Below, piece by piece: positions 31,680-41,911 of a DNA stretch of 64,000 nucleotides. Below the pieces are notes generated by a model, which saw nothing but the letters and a program-made list of their open reading frames with translations, was not told the origin of the DNA and searched no databases. Both the position numbers and the translations under genes were made by a program. Numbering within the stretch: position 1 is the stretch's first letter; each line of letters begins with the position of its first letter. This stretch comes from Mesocentrotus franciscanus. Taxonomy: Eukaryota > Echinodermata > Echinoidea > Camarodonta > Strongylocentrotidae. The stretch is taken from contig CP137673.1 of NCBI GenBank assembly GCA_037976565.1, positions 8,333,202-8,397,201 on the forward strand, written 5' to 3'.

Positions 31680-31943
31680 AAATTTTAAATCTCCAAAAGA
31701 TTTATGTTTAAATAAACCTTGAAAAGATTTAAAGGTAAAACTGAAAAGATTTAAAGGTAAAACTGAAAAGATTTAAATTTTAAATCTAAGAGACTTATAT
31801 TCTAAGTCTTTTGTGGTTTTAAAATTTTAAGTCTTAATAAAGACTTATTTTAAATCCCAAAGGGTTCGTCACTAATATCAGTCTCTGTTAGATTTAAAAG
31901 TAAGACTTTAAGATTTAAAAATAAGACTTTCAAATTTAGAGAG
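31680..31943. repeat. Right TIR and subterminal motifs of the 20.9-kb element
   Basis: Three GAAAAGATTTAAAGGTAAAA-like units (about 31720-31775) are followed by at least six TAAGTCTT/AAGACTTA motifs between 31780 and 31930, and the terminal ...CTTTCAAATTTAGAGAG. The same motif occurs at the left end. The arrangement matches the transposase/TNPA-binding subterminal repeats of CACTA elements. Confidence 0.72.
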
Positions 31944-32356
31944 TAGAAGAAACATCAATAATTTCTGTGGACCTCACGATAATTCTCTGTTCAGTGAGGG
32001 TGATGGTTAGGTGTGAGGGCCTCAAAGAGGTAGTCATCAACATTCAGGCTAAACATTCCGTATGACATCATTGCAGAAGAAAACGGAAATGAGAGAATTT
32101 TGGTGGTAGAAGAAACATCAATAATTTCTGCGGACCTCATGATAATTCCCTGTTCATTGAGGGTGATGGTTAGGTGTGAGGGCCTCAAAGAGGTAGTCAT
32201 CAACATGCAGTCTTTCAACATGAGCGAAGTGGTAGAAGAAACATCAATAATTTCCGTGGACCTCACGATAATTCCGTTAGGTGAGGGTGATGGTTAGGTG
32301 TAAGGGCCTCAAAGAGGTAGTCATCAACATAAAGGCTGTCAACATGAGCATAGTAG
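31944..32356. repeat. ~163-bp satellite, right part of the interrupted array
   Basis: Starts at TAGAAGAAACATC, base 64 of the same unit that stops at 11010. The array runs about two and a half more units with shortened, diverged copies to about 32356. Confidence 0.88.
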
Positions 32357-33060
32357 AATAAATATTAATTATTTAAATCAGAACTGATTTTATTATTTAC
32401 TATATAAATCTATGTATCTACCTATTATTGCATAGTCCTCCTGACAAGCAGACCATCGAGATAAAAAAGTCACAATCGTGCATACACCCCACCCCCAGGA
32501 CACTGCTATACCCTCAGTCACATACGCCCTGCGCGTACATGCAAACTTCCTCGAGTCTACAGACAGATAAGTCAGCGGGCGCAAAATTTGAGTTTTTTTA
32601 ACTCTTTGCAGCGTTTTGGGTGCCTTTCATATCATAAATTCCAGTACCAAAGTTGTTTATAACGATTTTGGTAAGGGTTCTGTACCCTAGTCACTTTTAG
32701 TTTGACTGAGCTGGGACCATGCCGGTGCTCTTCCGGGCACGCCTGAGCTTCGGCCATCACCTGTCTATAAGATGCACCCCCGACTTTTGGTGGAAAAAAA
32801 GTGCATCTTACAGAGATTTACGGTATATATTCCTGCATATGGGGATAGAGTTTCAGCCATAGCCTATTGCAGAAAGGAAATTGGACATTTTGGATCAGCA
32901 TCAACATCACAGTCGTCTTTAAAAAATTGGAGTCAACATCATCATCATCTAGATCTTGTTGATAGATTGACACTGAGGCAAACATTAAACATTAAACATT
33001 AAAACGGCATAGGCAATACAAATGCAAGCAAAGACAAAAGACGGGTTGAATTAGGATGGA
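32357..33060. other. Non-coding; one pogo/Tigger-like hairpin end at 32,764-32,826
   Basis: ATAAGATGCACCCCCGACTT and its inverse AAGTGCATCTTAC sit close together and end in TTTACGGTA, the look of one end of a pogo/Tigger-type MITE. There are no exons. 32993-33000 repeats ATTAAAC. Confidence 0.4.
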
Positions 33061-33265
33061 TGAACTATGATGACAATCTCCAAAGGTGGTGGAACACGTC
33101 ACCTGAAACTAAGTAAAGATGCATCCAGCGAAGAAGTCATAAAGGAGGGCAAAAGGCTGTTTTTCAGAGGCTGTCCTGGAGGCAATGGTGGAGGAGAGTG
33201 TGGAGGGTGTTGTATGGCCAGAAGAGGAGGCTGGACTCTCTTTCCCTTCGAGCCAAATGTCACAG
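33030..33265 (+). pseudogene. Fragment with GGGTR motif (unknown transposon-associated family)
   Basis: One frame gives RVELGWMNYDDN; the overlapping frame from 33067 gives GGGTRHLKLSKDASSEEV, then GKRLFF and a Gly/Cys-rich stretch, and stays open past a GTAGAATTTG. The two pieces read as neighbouring parts of one protein separated by a frameshift. Proteins with an LGW...GGGTR...LFFP pattern occur in repetitive families of marine invertebrates; I cannot name a function. Confidence 0.4.
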
Positions 33266-33848
33266 GTAGAATTTGTAGAATGTTATTGATGCTTTGACCC
33301 CCTCTTGGGGTATGAGAGTACAAACAAACTTAAAAATATAAATAGCAATGCATGACTTGTGAATATGTACATCTTTGGTTTAACCCTAACTGGGCCGGGG
33401 CTACTAGCACCCTCCTATATGACCTTGGCCAAAATCTCGGGGAAGGGGGAGCCCTCTCCCTGACTCTAATAACTTCCAAAATACCCAGGCCTAGTTAGGG
33501 TTTATCTTGAATTGTAGATAGTATTGAAAAGCTAACCACTATATTACTTTATAATTTCTTTGACGACCTTTAAAGTGTCAATGTTATGTTGACCACCCCC
33601 CCCCCCTCCTAATTCTACTTGAAAATTTCATCCCATTGAACATGAGATTCAAATGTGACATGCATTTTTATGCGAGGCATTTTCCATATGGTAATCTTTT
33701 TGTTTAACAAAAACAAAATTCTCACTGATGATGTACAACATTTTTTTTCTGCATTTTTTTTTTTTTCTTGGGGTTAACCATTTTTCAAACATATCGATGA
33801 TATTAGATAAACCTTTATACTGACATTGTTTTTCTTTTGGCGGGTAGA

Positions 33849-34700
33849 GTGTCTGTGCCGGAACAGTGTCTGCCTCAGACCAGTGCAACCAGCGGCAGAC
33901 CACTAATACAGCCAGTTCTTGGACAAACGGATGACACAGCCATGGAAAGCACCAAGAAGCCAAGTGGCATTAAGTCATATGAAGAGAGGCTTTTGGAGAT
34001 TGAAGAAGATAAACTTCAAGTTGAAAAAGAGAAACTTCAAATTATTAAGCAAGTGCTTCATGTATTTGAATGCTTCAAATTTAATCAAGAGGCTTAAAGG
34101 GCATCTGTACGCAGCCTTTTACTGACTTTGTTTCTCTTTTGGAGGGTGGAGTGTCTGTGCCGGAACAGTGTCTGCCTCAGACCAGTGCAACCAGCGGCAG
34201 ACCACTAATACAGCCAGTTCTTGGACAAATGGATGACACAGCCATGGAAAGCACCAAGAAGCCAAGTGGCATTAAGTCATATGAAGAGAGGCTTTTGGAG
34301 ATTGAAGAAGATAAACTTCAAGTTGAAAAAGAGAAACTTCAAGTTATGAAGCGAGCGCTTCATGTATTTGAATGCTTCGAATTTATTCAATAGGCTTAAA
34401 GGGCATCTGTAGGCAGCCTTTTACTGACTTTGTTTCTCTTTTGAAGGGTGGAGTGTCTGTGCCGGAACAGTGTCTGCCTCAGACCAGTGCAACCAGCGGC
34501 GGACCACTAATACAGCCAGTTCTTGGACAAAAGGATGACACAGCCATGGAAAGCACCAAGAAGCCAAGTGGCATTAAGTCATATGAAGAGAGGCTTTTGG
34601 AGATTGAAGAAGAGATCAAGTTGAAAAAGAGAAACTTCAAGTTATGAAGCGAGCGCTTCATGTATTTGAATGCTTCGTATTTAATCAAAAAGAGGCTTAA
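33849..34700 (+). repeat. Coiled-coil exon in three tandem copies, 302-bp period
   Basis: GTGTCTGTGCCGGAACAG occurs at 33849, 34151 and 34453. Each copy encodes VSVPEQCLPQTSATSG..., LIQPVLGQ, then a heptad-like helix SYEERLLEIEEDKLQVEKEK. Copies one and two end at their own stops. The third has lost several bases after EIEE, which shifts its frame. The helix resembles the C-terminal coiled coil of Myb/SANT-like and MADF-type transposon helper proteins. A pyrimidine-rich TTTCTCTTTT precedes each copy, so each could act as an alternative last exon. Confidence 0.75.
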
Positions 34701-34730
34701 AGGGCATCTGTACGCAAAGGGCATCTGTAC

Positions 34731-34950
34731 GCAGACCGCAACTTGTCCCCAAGGATATCCTGTCTGCAGAGAGAATCTTTGCTGGTCTGGACTCCCTACG
34801 CCGCAAATGCCTAACGCAAATACTGTGGCATTTGATGGTACCCTTCTGTGGAGCTTATTAAAACAAAACGAGACTTTCTAGACAACATGCCTGAAGAGAG
34901 GAGAGAAAAGTACCTTGAAGACGCCATGAAACAGAGGAAGGACTTTTAAA
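34731..34950 (+). pseudogene. Unrecognised coding fragment after the triplicated exon
   Basis: One frame reads CPQGYPVCRENLC; another PKDILSAERIFAGLDSLRR; a third, further on, DNMPEERREKYLEDAMKQRK and a stop. The last two look protein-like, with charged helical composition. The frames do not join without indels. No family is recognised. Confidence 0.3.
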
Positions 34951-35196
34951 ATCTATATCAAAATAGAAGCAAAAAGATTAAAGATCACGTGACTGTATTG
35001 TTAATATGTGTAATATGTATTTATATGAGACAGCCAGTGTATGTGCTCATTTACATTAGATAGACTGATTTAGTGTTTCTCTCTCTTTTCTCACCAGTGG
35101 CTTTGTGGAATATAGACATGGTACCCCCTTAGAGACCTTTAGAGGCCCAAGGGGTCTGATGCAGCCAGACCTCCAACTCGGGTAACCTCCCCCACA

Positions 35197-35618
35197 GAAA
35201 AAACATGCCGGGGATGTGCGAATAAGCCCAAGACGCATCACATGCAGCAATGTCCCTTCCCCTCTTGCTCAGTACGGATGGTGCATGTAAAATGGCATAG
35301 TTATGGCCATTTACCCAATGTGGCTTATATTTACCGTGAAGACCCCCCTTCTGCCGAATTGCTTCAGCGCCGAGGAGATTTTTTGGAGTGGTTAGCAGCT
35401 CGGTTTGTGTGGGGGATGTGGAGAACCGGGTCCACAAGTTAATGGCTCTCGTAAATAAGGACTTTCGTCCGAGCCATCCAACAATTCCGCCGGAGGTGGA
35501 GAGAGCCATTAGGGCTCAGATAGAGCTTGAGGGAAGGCTAATGCCGTCCTTTCTTTCTCTATCTCCTCTAAACTCCCCTGCCTGCATTTTGCATTTTAGG
35601 GTATTATTTTTTATGTAA
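35197..35618 (+). pseudogene. Zinc-binding fragment of a repetitive protein family
   Basis: After an acceptor-like CCCCCACAG the frame gives TCRGCANKPKTHHMQQCPFP, then CSVRMVHVKWHSYGHLP and RRGDFLEWLAA: a Cys/His-rich finger-like region. A one-base shift near 35395 moves it to VENRVHKLMALVNKDFRP and PPEVERAIRAQIEL. The Cys/His spacing suggests a C2H2-like fold. Similar fingers precede TatD domains in some invertebrate proteins, and a TatD piece lies at 44.9 kb, but a link is speculation. Confidence 0.45.
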
Positions 35619-35790
35619 TATTAACTTTCAGATATTGTTTCCTTATCACATTTATTTTGTATAATTTTATGATATTGCTTGAAACATATGTTGCTAAAAC
35701 AAAGTAACGAAAATAAATCATTTAAAAAGTATGACTTTGTGTTGGATTAGGATTAGCCAGTGTTTGGGTTTTTCATTGTGAGATTCGGGA
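35606..35790. repeat. Direct repeat, copy 1 (second copy at 37,466-37,670)
   Basis: About 128 bases from TTTTTATGTAAT to AAAAAGTATGACT are almost identical in the two copies, and weaker similarity (GGATTAGC...GTGTTTGGGTTTTTCATTG) continues beyond. Each contains AATAAATCA, so it could be a duplicated 3' UTR. The copies lie 1.86 kb apart. Confidence 0.75.
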
Positions 35791-36310
35791 TATTGTGGTT
35801 ATGGAATTTTTAGTCAAGGTCTGAATATCTTATTTCATCAGCGCAATCATGCCGTTAAGTGTGAAACTTTGTTCTGCAGACAGAAAAGTTAGAAAATTGT
35901 TGCCACTAAATCCAACAGACATCAACAGACATTGCAGGATTCTTTGAATTGAGTAAGTGTACCTCCCGGTATTTTCATGTGCTTGTTATATATGCATGTG
36001 GAACAGCCACAAAGAAGAGACAGTCGCTCGGATCGGGCGCTCTCAAACAGGTTTACCTATGAGCGTAAAATCCTGCCTCCTGATTGGTTCAGAGGTAAAC
36101 GCATCATGAATATTCATGACTGAGCTGCAAAGATACTAGTAGTATTACGCATGCGCGTGACACAAGTCGAAGCTGCTCATAGCATGCAACTATATGCTAG
36201 CTAGCTGTACGTACACTGCACGCATGCACAGTCATTGGTTCAAAGTTGTAACTTTTACATGAACAATTATGGCGGCGTCTACAACTTTCTGCAATATTGG
36301 TCGCTCTAAT

Positions 36311-36592
36311 GCCTGAGTCACACCTTTGCGTATTCGGCTTGCGTATTGCTGCGTATTTATGGCAAGCCGTTTTAACATTTATTCCTATTTCTTGATATCA
36401 AGAAATCAAATTCTTGACATTAAGAACTCGAATTCTTGATATCAAGAATTACCATTGCTTTACAACAGAAAACCATTTCTTGATATCAAGAATTCATTTC
36501 TTGATATCAAGACATAGGAATAAATGTTAAAACGGCTTGCCATAAATACGCAGCAATACGCAAGCCAAATACGCAAAGGTGTGACTTAGGAA
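36311..36592. mobile_element. Palindromic MITE
   Basis: Arms of ~85 bp starting GAGTCACACCTTTGCGTATT and ending with the inverse, AATACGCAAAGGTGTGACTT. The centre is several TTCTTGATATCAAGAA palindromes. No ORF. Confidence 0.75.
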
Positions 36593-36642
36593 TTAAGAAG
36601 AGAATACCGATTTCTTCTGCAAGAACCATAAAAGCCTTTATG

Positions 36643-36784
36643 TAATGCTACGGTCACAAAGGTCCGTACGAACGATAATTTCGTACGAATCTCCGTTTTT
36701 CCATTGACTTCCCGAATTTCCATTGTCTGAAAATCGTTCGTACGGCGTTCGTAGCAGTTCGTAATGGCATTTGTGACCAAGGCT
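36643..36784. repeat. Short inverted-repeat element
   Basis: ACGGTCACAAAGGTCCGTAC near the left end is faced by GGCATTTGTGACCAAGGC at the right end. Internal GTACGAACG motifs occur in both orientations. Adjacent to the 36.3-kb palindrome. Confidence 0.5.
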
Positions 36785-37465
36785 TTAGTACCACAATATT
36801 ATTGTGAAATTGTAAATCGGCCCATCCCATAGGCGAATTTAGTCTATGATGCAGCAGTTTGGTTAGAGAGTGTTTAGATCTAGGCCTAACGTAGGGTCTA
36901 CTTAGCCTAGGTCTAGGCCTAGATTTAACTAAGTACTTGATTGTCTAGTTAATTGCTGTGTGTATGTATGAGTGAGACAGTAACGTTACACAGTCACCTC
37001 AGCTTGTCACTGTTTCGTTATTAATATATTAGGCCTTAACTTTCAGGATATGTTCATAATAAAAAAGGGAACATATGATTAAATTTGGGGGTTATGATGA
37101 GATCAAATCACAGGAGTCATACTCGTAAAATGCATGAAATCACCTGTTCTAACTTAGTCTACTAATGGATCTAGACTAAAGTTATGATACCTCATCAAAG
37201 GCTCAATTATGGCTTGGTGTATGCATAACGTTAGAGGTGCCAGTGATCTGATTAAATAATGGGATGTTGAGGTCAAAGGTCACAGGGGTTAGGCTATAAA
37301 ATGGGAGGAACTGAGCTGCTTATATTCCGATTACCTAAATTGGGGTAAAATCGGGGTAAAATCGGGGGGAAAAAATTATTATTATTAATTATCAGGCCTG
37401 TTTCATGTATGCTTGGAACACTACAATTGTAGGAAAATTGTAGGAAAATTAAAGGCTACATCTGA

Positions 37466-37670
37466 TTTTTTTATGTAATGTTAACTTTCAGATATTGTTT
37501 CCTTATCACATTTATTTTGTAGAATTTTATGATATTGCTTGAAAGATATGTTGCTAAAACAAAGTAACGAAAATAAATCATTTAAAAAGTATGACTAGAG
37601 ACTGTGTGTTTAAGGGTTGTAGTGTGCTAATTAGGATTAGCTTGTGTTTGGGTTTTTCATTGTAAGATTC
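37466..37670. repeat. Direct repeat, copy 2
   Basis: See 35606-35790. The spacer between the two copies holds two MITEs and TCTAGGCCTAG-rich DNA. The copies differ at only a few bases over the best 128. Confidence 0.75.
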
Positions 37671-38216
37671 ATAGTTAGCTTATGGTCAGATTTATTAAAT
37701 TGTTTTGCATCAATGTTTTTTTATTTTTTATTGTTATCATTATTTTTTGTATTCAGACTCACTCTCATGGCAGAAAAGTAAGTAAGTAAGTTTTTTTCAG
37801 ACAGCATTTCACAAACAAAAGTTTCTGAGGGTTTTTTTATCATCAGAAGATATACTGTAGAGCCTATACACTACAAACAACATTTGCCATTTTTACTAAG
37901 TTGCTACACTAACATCCTGTTGGATTGGATAAGAGAGACAGATTATTTCGGCATACATGTAATTTATTTTATCAACAAGGCATGGGTATAGTTTTCTTAC
38001 AGAAGAGGTGCTTTTAAATCCTTACAGTATGTGATGTTTTGTTGGAAGCTCTGCACAGGTGTTGTCTTTGAAGCTGGGTGATATATTCCTGAAGTGACAA
38101 AATTGGACAGCTATCAAACATATCTCGCCAAAATATCCTATTCATTTGCAGTCAAAATTTTTAATGACTTAAACTGTTATTATAATGCATTTTGTGTGTC
38201 TGTTTTTTTTCTCCAG
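37671..38216. other. Non-coding stretch
   Basis: AT-rich, with no exon or clear repeat. It ends with a polypyrimidine tract (CTGTTTTTTTTCTCCAG) leading into the DUF4806-like exon. Confidence 0.4.
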
Positions 38217-38490
38217 CAATTTTCAAGTGCAGGTACTGTGTACGCTGCAGAGGCTGGAGGAAGGGCAGCAGCAGCTGACGCAGTTGGCACAAAAACTGCT
38301 TTTGTCCAAATCGGAAGACCTGAGGGAGCCGTTTACCGAACCAGTGAACACCGAGGACGAGTTCGACGCTCTTGCATCAAAGCTCGTTGACGTGGAGTAT
38401 AGAAAGGAGTATAGGAAGAATTTTAGGGCCTATTGTTGTATGACTTTTGATATTTTTGAACATATCTGGATTAATTTTCGGTTTGTTTAA
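38217..38490 (+). pseudogene. DUF4806-like exon (partial)
   Basis: After a strong acceptor the frame reads FQVQVLCTLQRLEEGQQQL, then EPVNTEDEFDALASKLVDVE and YRKEYRKNF, before unrelated hydrophobic residues and a stop at 38490. The pattern of a helix, a loop with E-D-E-F-D-A-L, and a final helix resembles the first half of DUF4806, found in multicopy animal proteins linked to transposons. The second half and upstream exons are not found nearby, so it is listed as a fragment. Confidence 0.45.
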
Positions 38491-38499
38491 GTAGTAAAT

Positions 38500-39212
38500 C
38501 AAGCCTAAAGATGGATCAAAGACTGATTTACAGACAAAACTAAAAACTTCACTTCGCCATTTGTTTTGTACATGTATGAAATGTCAAAATTCTTAAATTT
38601 GCGTCGGACAGTTTCTGAGGTAATTATTTGGTTATTTTATTGTTAATCTATCAATGGGACAGTTCCTTTTTTTGTATATTTTTGTGGGCAGGTCCAAGGT
38701 AATGTCCTCCTTGGTGATGGGTATTGTTCTTCGCGTTAGCGTTAAAAATATATTATTTCAGAGGTTTTTTTATTTTAGTGTAGAAATGTTGGTATTTGGT
38801 GTTGGTGTAGAGATACAGAGTGGTTGAAAAGCATTATGTCAATGTAAATTGGTTTTCCTTCGTGTATTTTTTTTAAATTTGTACTTGTGTGCATTTTTTT
38901 TCTCCCATTGATGAGTTATGCCATTGTGTTTGGCTATTTCTCTCATTGAGTGGTAAATTATGTAGATGCTAGAGGGGAGTTACAGAATGTTAAATCTAAG
39001 CCATTTTGTCTTTTTATTAGTGGTCTTTTGCTGCTCTATATCAGTCTTTGCTCCCTTGGGTAGTAGATGTGTGATTGATGTAGGCAAATTGGGTATGCCT
39101 CAAATGTTTTTAATGTATTTTTTTTTTTGGGGGTTGTTAGAATTCTGGATGTGTTTCTTTTTTTTACATGTTATTTATTTTTAATGATATGTTTTATGCT
39201 TTGTAAAATATT
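38500..39212. other. Non-coding T-rich stretch
   Basis: Poly-T runs (for example 39118-39128) and TTTTTATTTT-type DNA. No exon or repeat structure recognised. Confidence 0.4.
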
Positions 39213-39214
39213 TG

Positions 39215-39460
39215 TAGATTGGATCATTGGTGTCTACAGCAACATTTAAGAGGCGACGGCTGATGCTTCGTTACGACAATATGGAGGGCCAAGTTGGCTT
39301 GACATTGTGGGGCGCGTCTGCCGAGAATGTCTGTAAATGACACTGTTGTAGTCACCGCAGTCATGGTCAAGGACCTAGCTCTAAGCTCTACCATCAGCGG
39401 TCCAGCAGCTGGTAGCAGAACCTGATCACCCTAGTGAAGATCAAGAGAACCGCAGCAGAG
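39215..39460 (+). pseudogene. OB-fold/RPA-like fragment
   Basis: The frame gives KRRRLMLRYDNMEGQVGLTL, then WGASAENV, close to the D-x-x-G-x-x-x-x-T-L-W-G core of RPA70-type OB folds. After a stop it continues in another frame as LSVNDTVVVTAVMVKDLALS. A donor-like GTAAGT follows near 39461. RPA-like OB folds occur in host genes and in animal Helitrons. The origin is not determined. Confidence 0.35.
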
Positions 39461-39504
39461 GTAAGTGCATATCAGTGCTTTGCTTGTCTTTTTGAAAAAA
39501 AATT

Positions 39505-40256
39505 GGAAGCCTGTATCACAAAACTGTTTGAAGAGGAAGCCATCAAGATTGATGAGGACAATTGTGATGCTTCAAGGAAGTTTTCTTAAAAAAATCAAAC
39601 ACCATATGCAGTGAGTTTCCTGCTAATTCCCCTCAACATTTATTGTGGGAAGAGCAGAAAAAAGTTTCTCTCGCAATCCGAAAGGAATGAGGTGGCATCC
39701 GGCCATAATCAGGATATGTATAGCTCTTTCTGCTAAGTCGCCTGCAGCCTATGAAATATTAAGAACTTCTGGATTTTTTACACTCCTGACACAGAGAACT
39801 TTGCGATGCTACACTAATTTCACTGCGAATGAGGCATGATTAAAAAAAGAGTTCTTGGCATGTTTTTGTGAAGAAATAAAATTTAAAGGTCTGGCAGAGA
39901 TTGAGCATAATGTAATACTAGCATTTGACGAAATGAAGCTATTGCAAGGCTTAGTGTATTCACATCACACAGGACACATCATTTGTTATACTAGCCTGAG
40001 CTTAGTAAACGACGAGATGGCAGCATTTGCCAGAAAATGTGAAGGTAAAGATTCAGAGATGGCATCACATGCACTTGTTTTAATGGCAAGGGAAATCTCC
40101 TCGTCCTTTTGCAGACCTGCGGCATATTTTGCCACTGGAGGAGCCACAACTGACCAGTTGTACCATATAACTATGGAGGGCACAGAATACCTGGCTCAAC
40201 ACCTGTGTCAGGGACAGGCAGGGGTACTCAAGATAACAGGGATGATGAAACTCTGA
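39505..40256 (+). pseudogene. P-element/THAP9-like transposase fragment
   Basis: Translation gives SPQHLLWEEQKKVSLAI, then after a frameshift GMRWHPAIIRICIALSAKSP, AYEILRTSG, QRTLRCYTNF, an in-frame TGA (39837-39839), and LAFDEMKLLQGLVYSHHTGH with VNDEM...SHALVLMAREISSSF and ATGGATTDQLY. The order RWHP - RTL - DEM - TDQL is that of the P-element/THAP9 transposase RNase H-like domain. The DEM aspartate is the first catalytic residue. After TDQLY the sequence no longer follows the family. With one shift, one stop and no THAP finger it is a dead fragment. Confidence 0.72.
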
Positions 40257-40545
40257 CACAACAGGTTGACTTTGGTAGGTTAAACTAAGGCTTAATTAGT
40301 GCCAATTCATGCATTGAAGTTATTAACAAAAACAATAAAAAATAATGATAGTGTAAGTAGAAGCTATAACAAGATTCTTAATTCTTCAAGTGGAAACCAG
40401 ACCTTCATGATCATTTAAACAGATCATAATTCACCATTTAAATTTTTGCTCTAATTTCTTATTTTTTCCTTTCTTTTCTCTCTAACATTGTTTTGTCATA
40501 AAAATGAATCAAATGCTAATTATTATAACTTTATTCTTATTACAG

Positions 40546-41226
40546 CTACAACCAATGTGCCATGTAAAGGCTTCAGTCCCTGTCAGAGTCCAGGATACTT
40601 CACTTGCTAAACAGCTACAATCGATGAATGAAAAGACTACAGAGAAAATGCACAGACTGTTTGATATTGCATACAGTGTAGGGTACTGTGAACTGCCATT
40701 CACAATGTTCTCAATATTAATAGCACTTGAGAAAAAACATGACGTGGAACTAAGAGTGACCCACATGTACTGTATGCCAATGACAAATCATGCCGCACAT
40801 TTATCAGGTAGGCCTACATAGCTGGCAGCATGGTTGAAGACTTGGAACACAGGGTCAACCTCACAACGTCCAGCGACAAGTTGGGCGACTTGCTGAACAG
40901 ATACTCGTCATGGACGAAGCTGAAGCGATGCGTCGCGTGGTTGCTGCGCTACAAGGCATATCTTCGAGCCAAGGCGAAAGGCAACAATATCAACATCATA
41001 AAGAGACGAACACTGACACCGGAGGAGCTGCATGTAGCTGAGTCGTCTATCATCAAGACAATCCAGCGTCAAGCCTTTGAACACGCCTTAAACGGTTTAA
41101 GATTGAGCCATTTTATTACAGTATTTTGTTTGATGGCAGCACAGACAAATCTTCTACTGAGATGGAGGTAGTCAGCATCGAGTTAATGGACAGCAAGGGC
41201 ATGCCACAAATCAAGCTTCTTCCACG
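40546..41226 (+). pseudogene. ZNF862/hAT-like fragment interrupted by other sequence
   Basis: Piece one (40546-40807, acceptor TTATTACAG, donor GTAGGC) encodes VPVRVQDTSLAKQLQSMNEK, then LFDIAYSVGYCELPFTMFS, the segment before the DUF4371-type domain of ZNF862-like proteins. Piece two (41122-41226, acceptor TTTTATTACAG) encodes ILFDGSTDKSSTEMEVVSIE, the DGSTD core with its aspartate. The exon phases do not match (1 into 2) and about 20 residues between them are missing; a BEL/Pao fragment occupies the gap. Confidence 0.6.
40830..41100 (+). pseudogene. BEL/Pao retrotransposon fragment (pre-integrase region)
   Basis: The frame encodes LGDLLNRYSSWTKLKRCVAW, then LLRYKAYLRAK, LTPEELHVAESSIIKTIQRQ and AFEHAL. 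The RYSSW-LKR-VAWLLR-K and EEL-AE-IIK-QR-F pattern is the conserved stretch between the RNase H and integrase zinc-binding domains of BEL/Pao polyproteins. Only about 85 residues are present, with no LTR or reverse transcriptase in the window. The reading frame then runs by chance into the ZNF862-like piece. Confidence 0.72.
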
Positions 41227-41335
41227 GTAGGTTCAGTTGCTTATTTGGCTGATTTTCACTTGAAGCAATGTTCATAATCACTAGTCACAATTTGTTTATC
41301 ACCAAATAACGTGAGCCCAATTAAAGCTAATCTTA

Positions 41336-41905
41336 AAGCCTAAGTCCACTCCGATTTTCAAAAATTATAGCATGTTGTAAATAAATCAAAGGTTGAAACT
41401 GCCAAATATCACAGGCGTACTTCAATCAGGTGATTTTTAAGAGCGATCTTTGTTTCGGTTATTTCGAGCAAAACAGTTAAATTGCTGTACAGATGTGACG
41501 TATGCTCCTCACAACGAAGGTGCAAGCATTTTTTTGACATTGGGCTATTTTCGTAATGTAACCAAATTTAATGATATGTCTTTGTGAAGTGCCTCTATAC
41601 AAACTATTTCATTCACCTGATAAGAATAATAGTATTTCATTATTCTTATCAGCTCAATGAAATAGTTTGTATCGAGGCACTTCACAAAGACGTATGTATG
41701 CATTAAATTTGGTTACATTACAAATCTGTGTTGTGAGGACCCTACGTCACAACCGACTCGATCATTAACTTGTTTTTTGCTCATTACAAAAAATTATTAA
41801 AAATAAATCTGAACACCATTTTCCAAAACCAAGTTATATTTGGGCTTTTAAAATTTTTGTCTATCTAATCAGCTCAACTTTTCAGTGGAGTGGACTTGTA
41901 GGGGA
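41336..41905. mobile_element. MITE with CCTAAGTCCACTCC ends
   Basis: Ends CCTAAGTCCACTCCGATTTT and, inverted, AAGTCCACTCCACTG. It contains an internal near-perfect palindrome at about 41545-41735 (AAATAGTTTGTATCGAGGCA and its inverse). No ORF. Confidence 0.65.
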
Positions 41906-41911
41906 GAGTGG

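Larger units (their letters stand above)
11009..31945 (+). mobile_element. 20.9-kb CACTA/CMC-like DNA transposon with TIRs and TA target duplication
   Basis: The element spans 11011-31943. Its left end begins CTCTCTAAATTCGAAAG and its right end is the inverse, CTCTCTAAATTTGAAAG, and both go on to CTTA (about 22 bp with two mismatches). TA flanks it on both sides (11009-11010, 31944-31945). The satellite unit broken at its base 65 on the left resumes at base 64 on the right, so the empty site can be read directly. It carries an intact DDE transposase, an 11-exon SAM-domain gene on the same strand, and subterminal AAGTCTTA-type motifs at both ends. CACTA elements usually leave 3-bp and Mirage elements 2-bp duplications. 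GTA cannot be wholly excluded, because the terminal G of the right end is ambiguous. Confidence 0.88.

Noticed and set aside
11008..31945. A 3-bp (GTA) rather than 2-bp (TA) target duplication
   Set aside because: GTA is possible because the terminal G of the right end is ambiguous, but it would leave the inverted repeats unequal by one base; TA keeps CTCTCTAAATT perfect at both ends.
35129..35509. 126-codon minus-strand ORF
   Set aside because: Antisense of the zinc-binding fragment, which has the better motif support on the plus strand.
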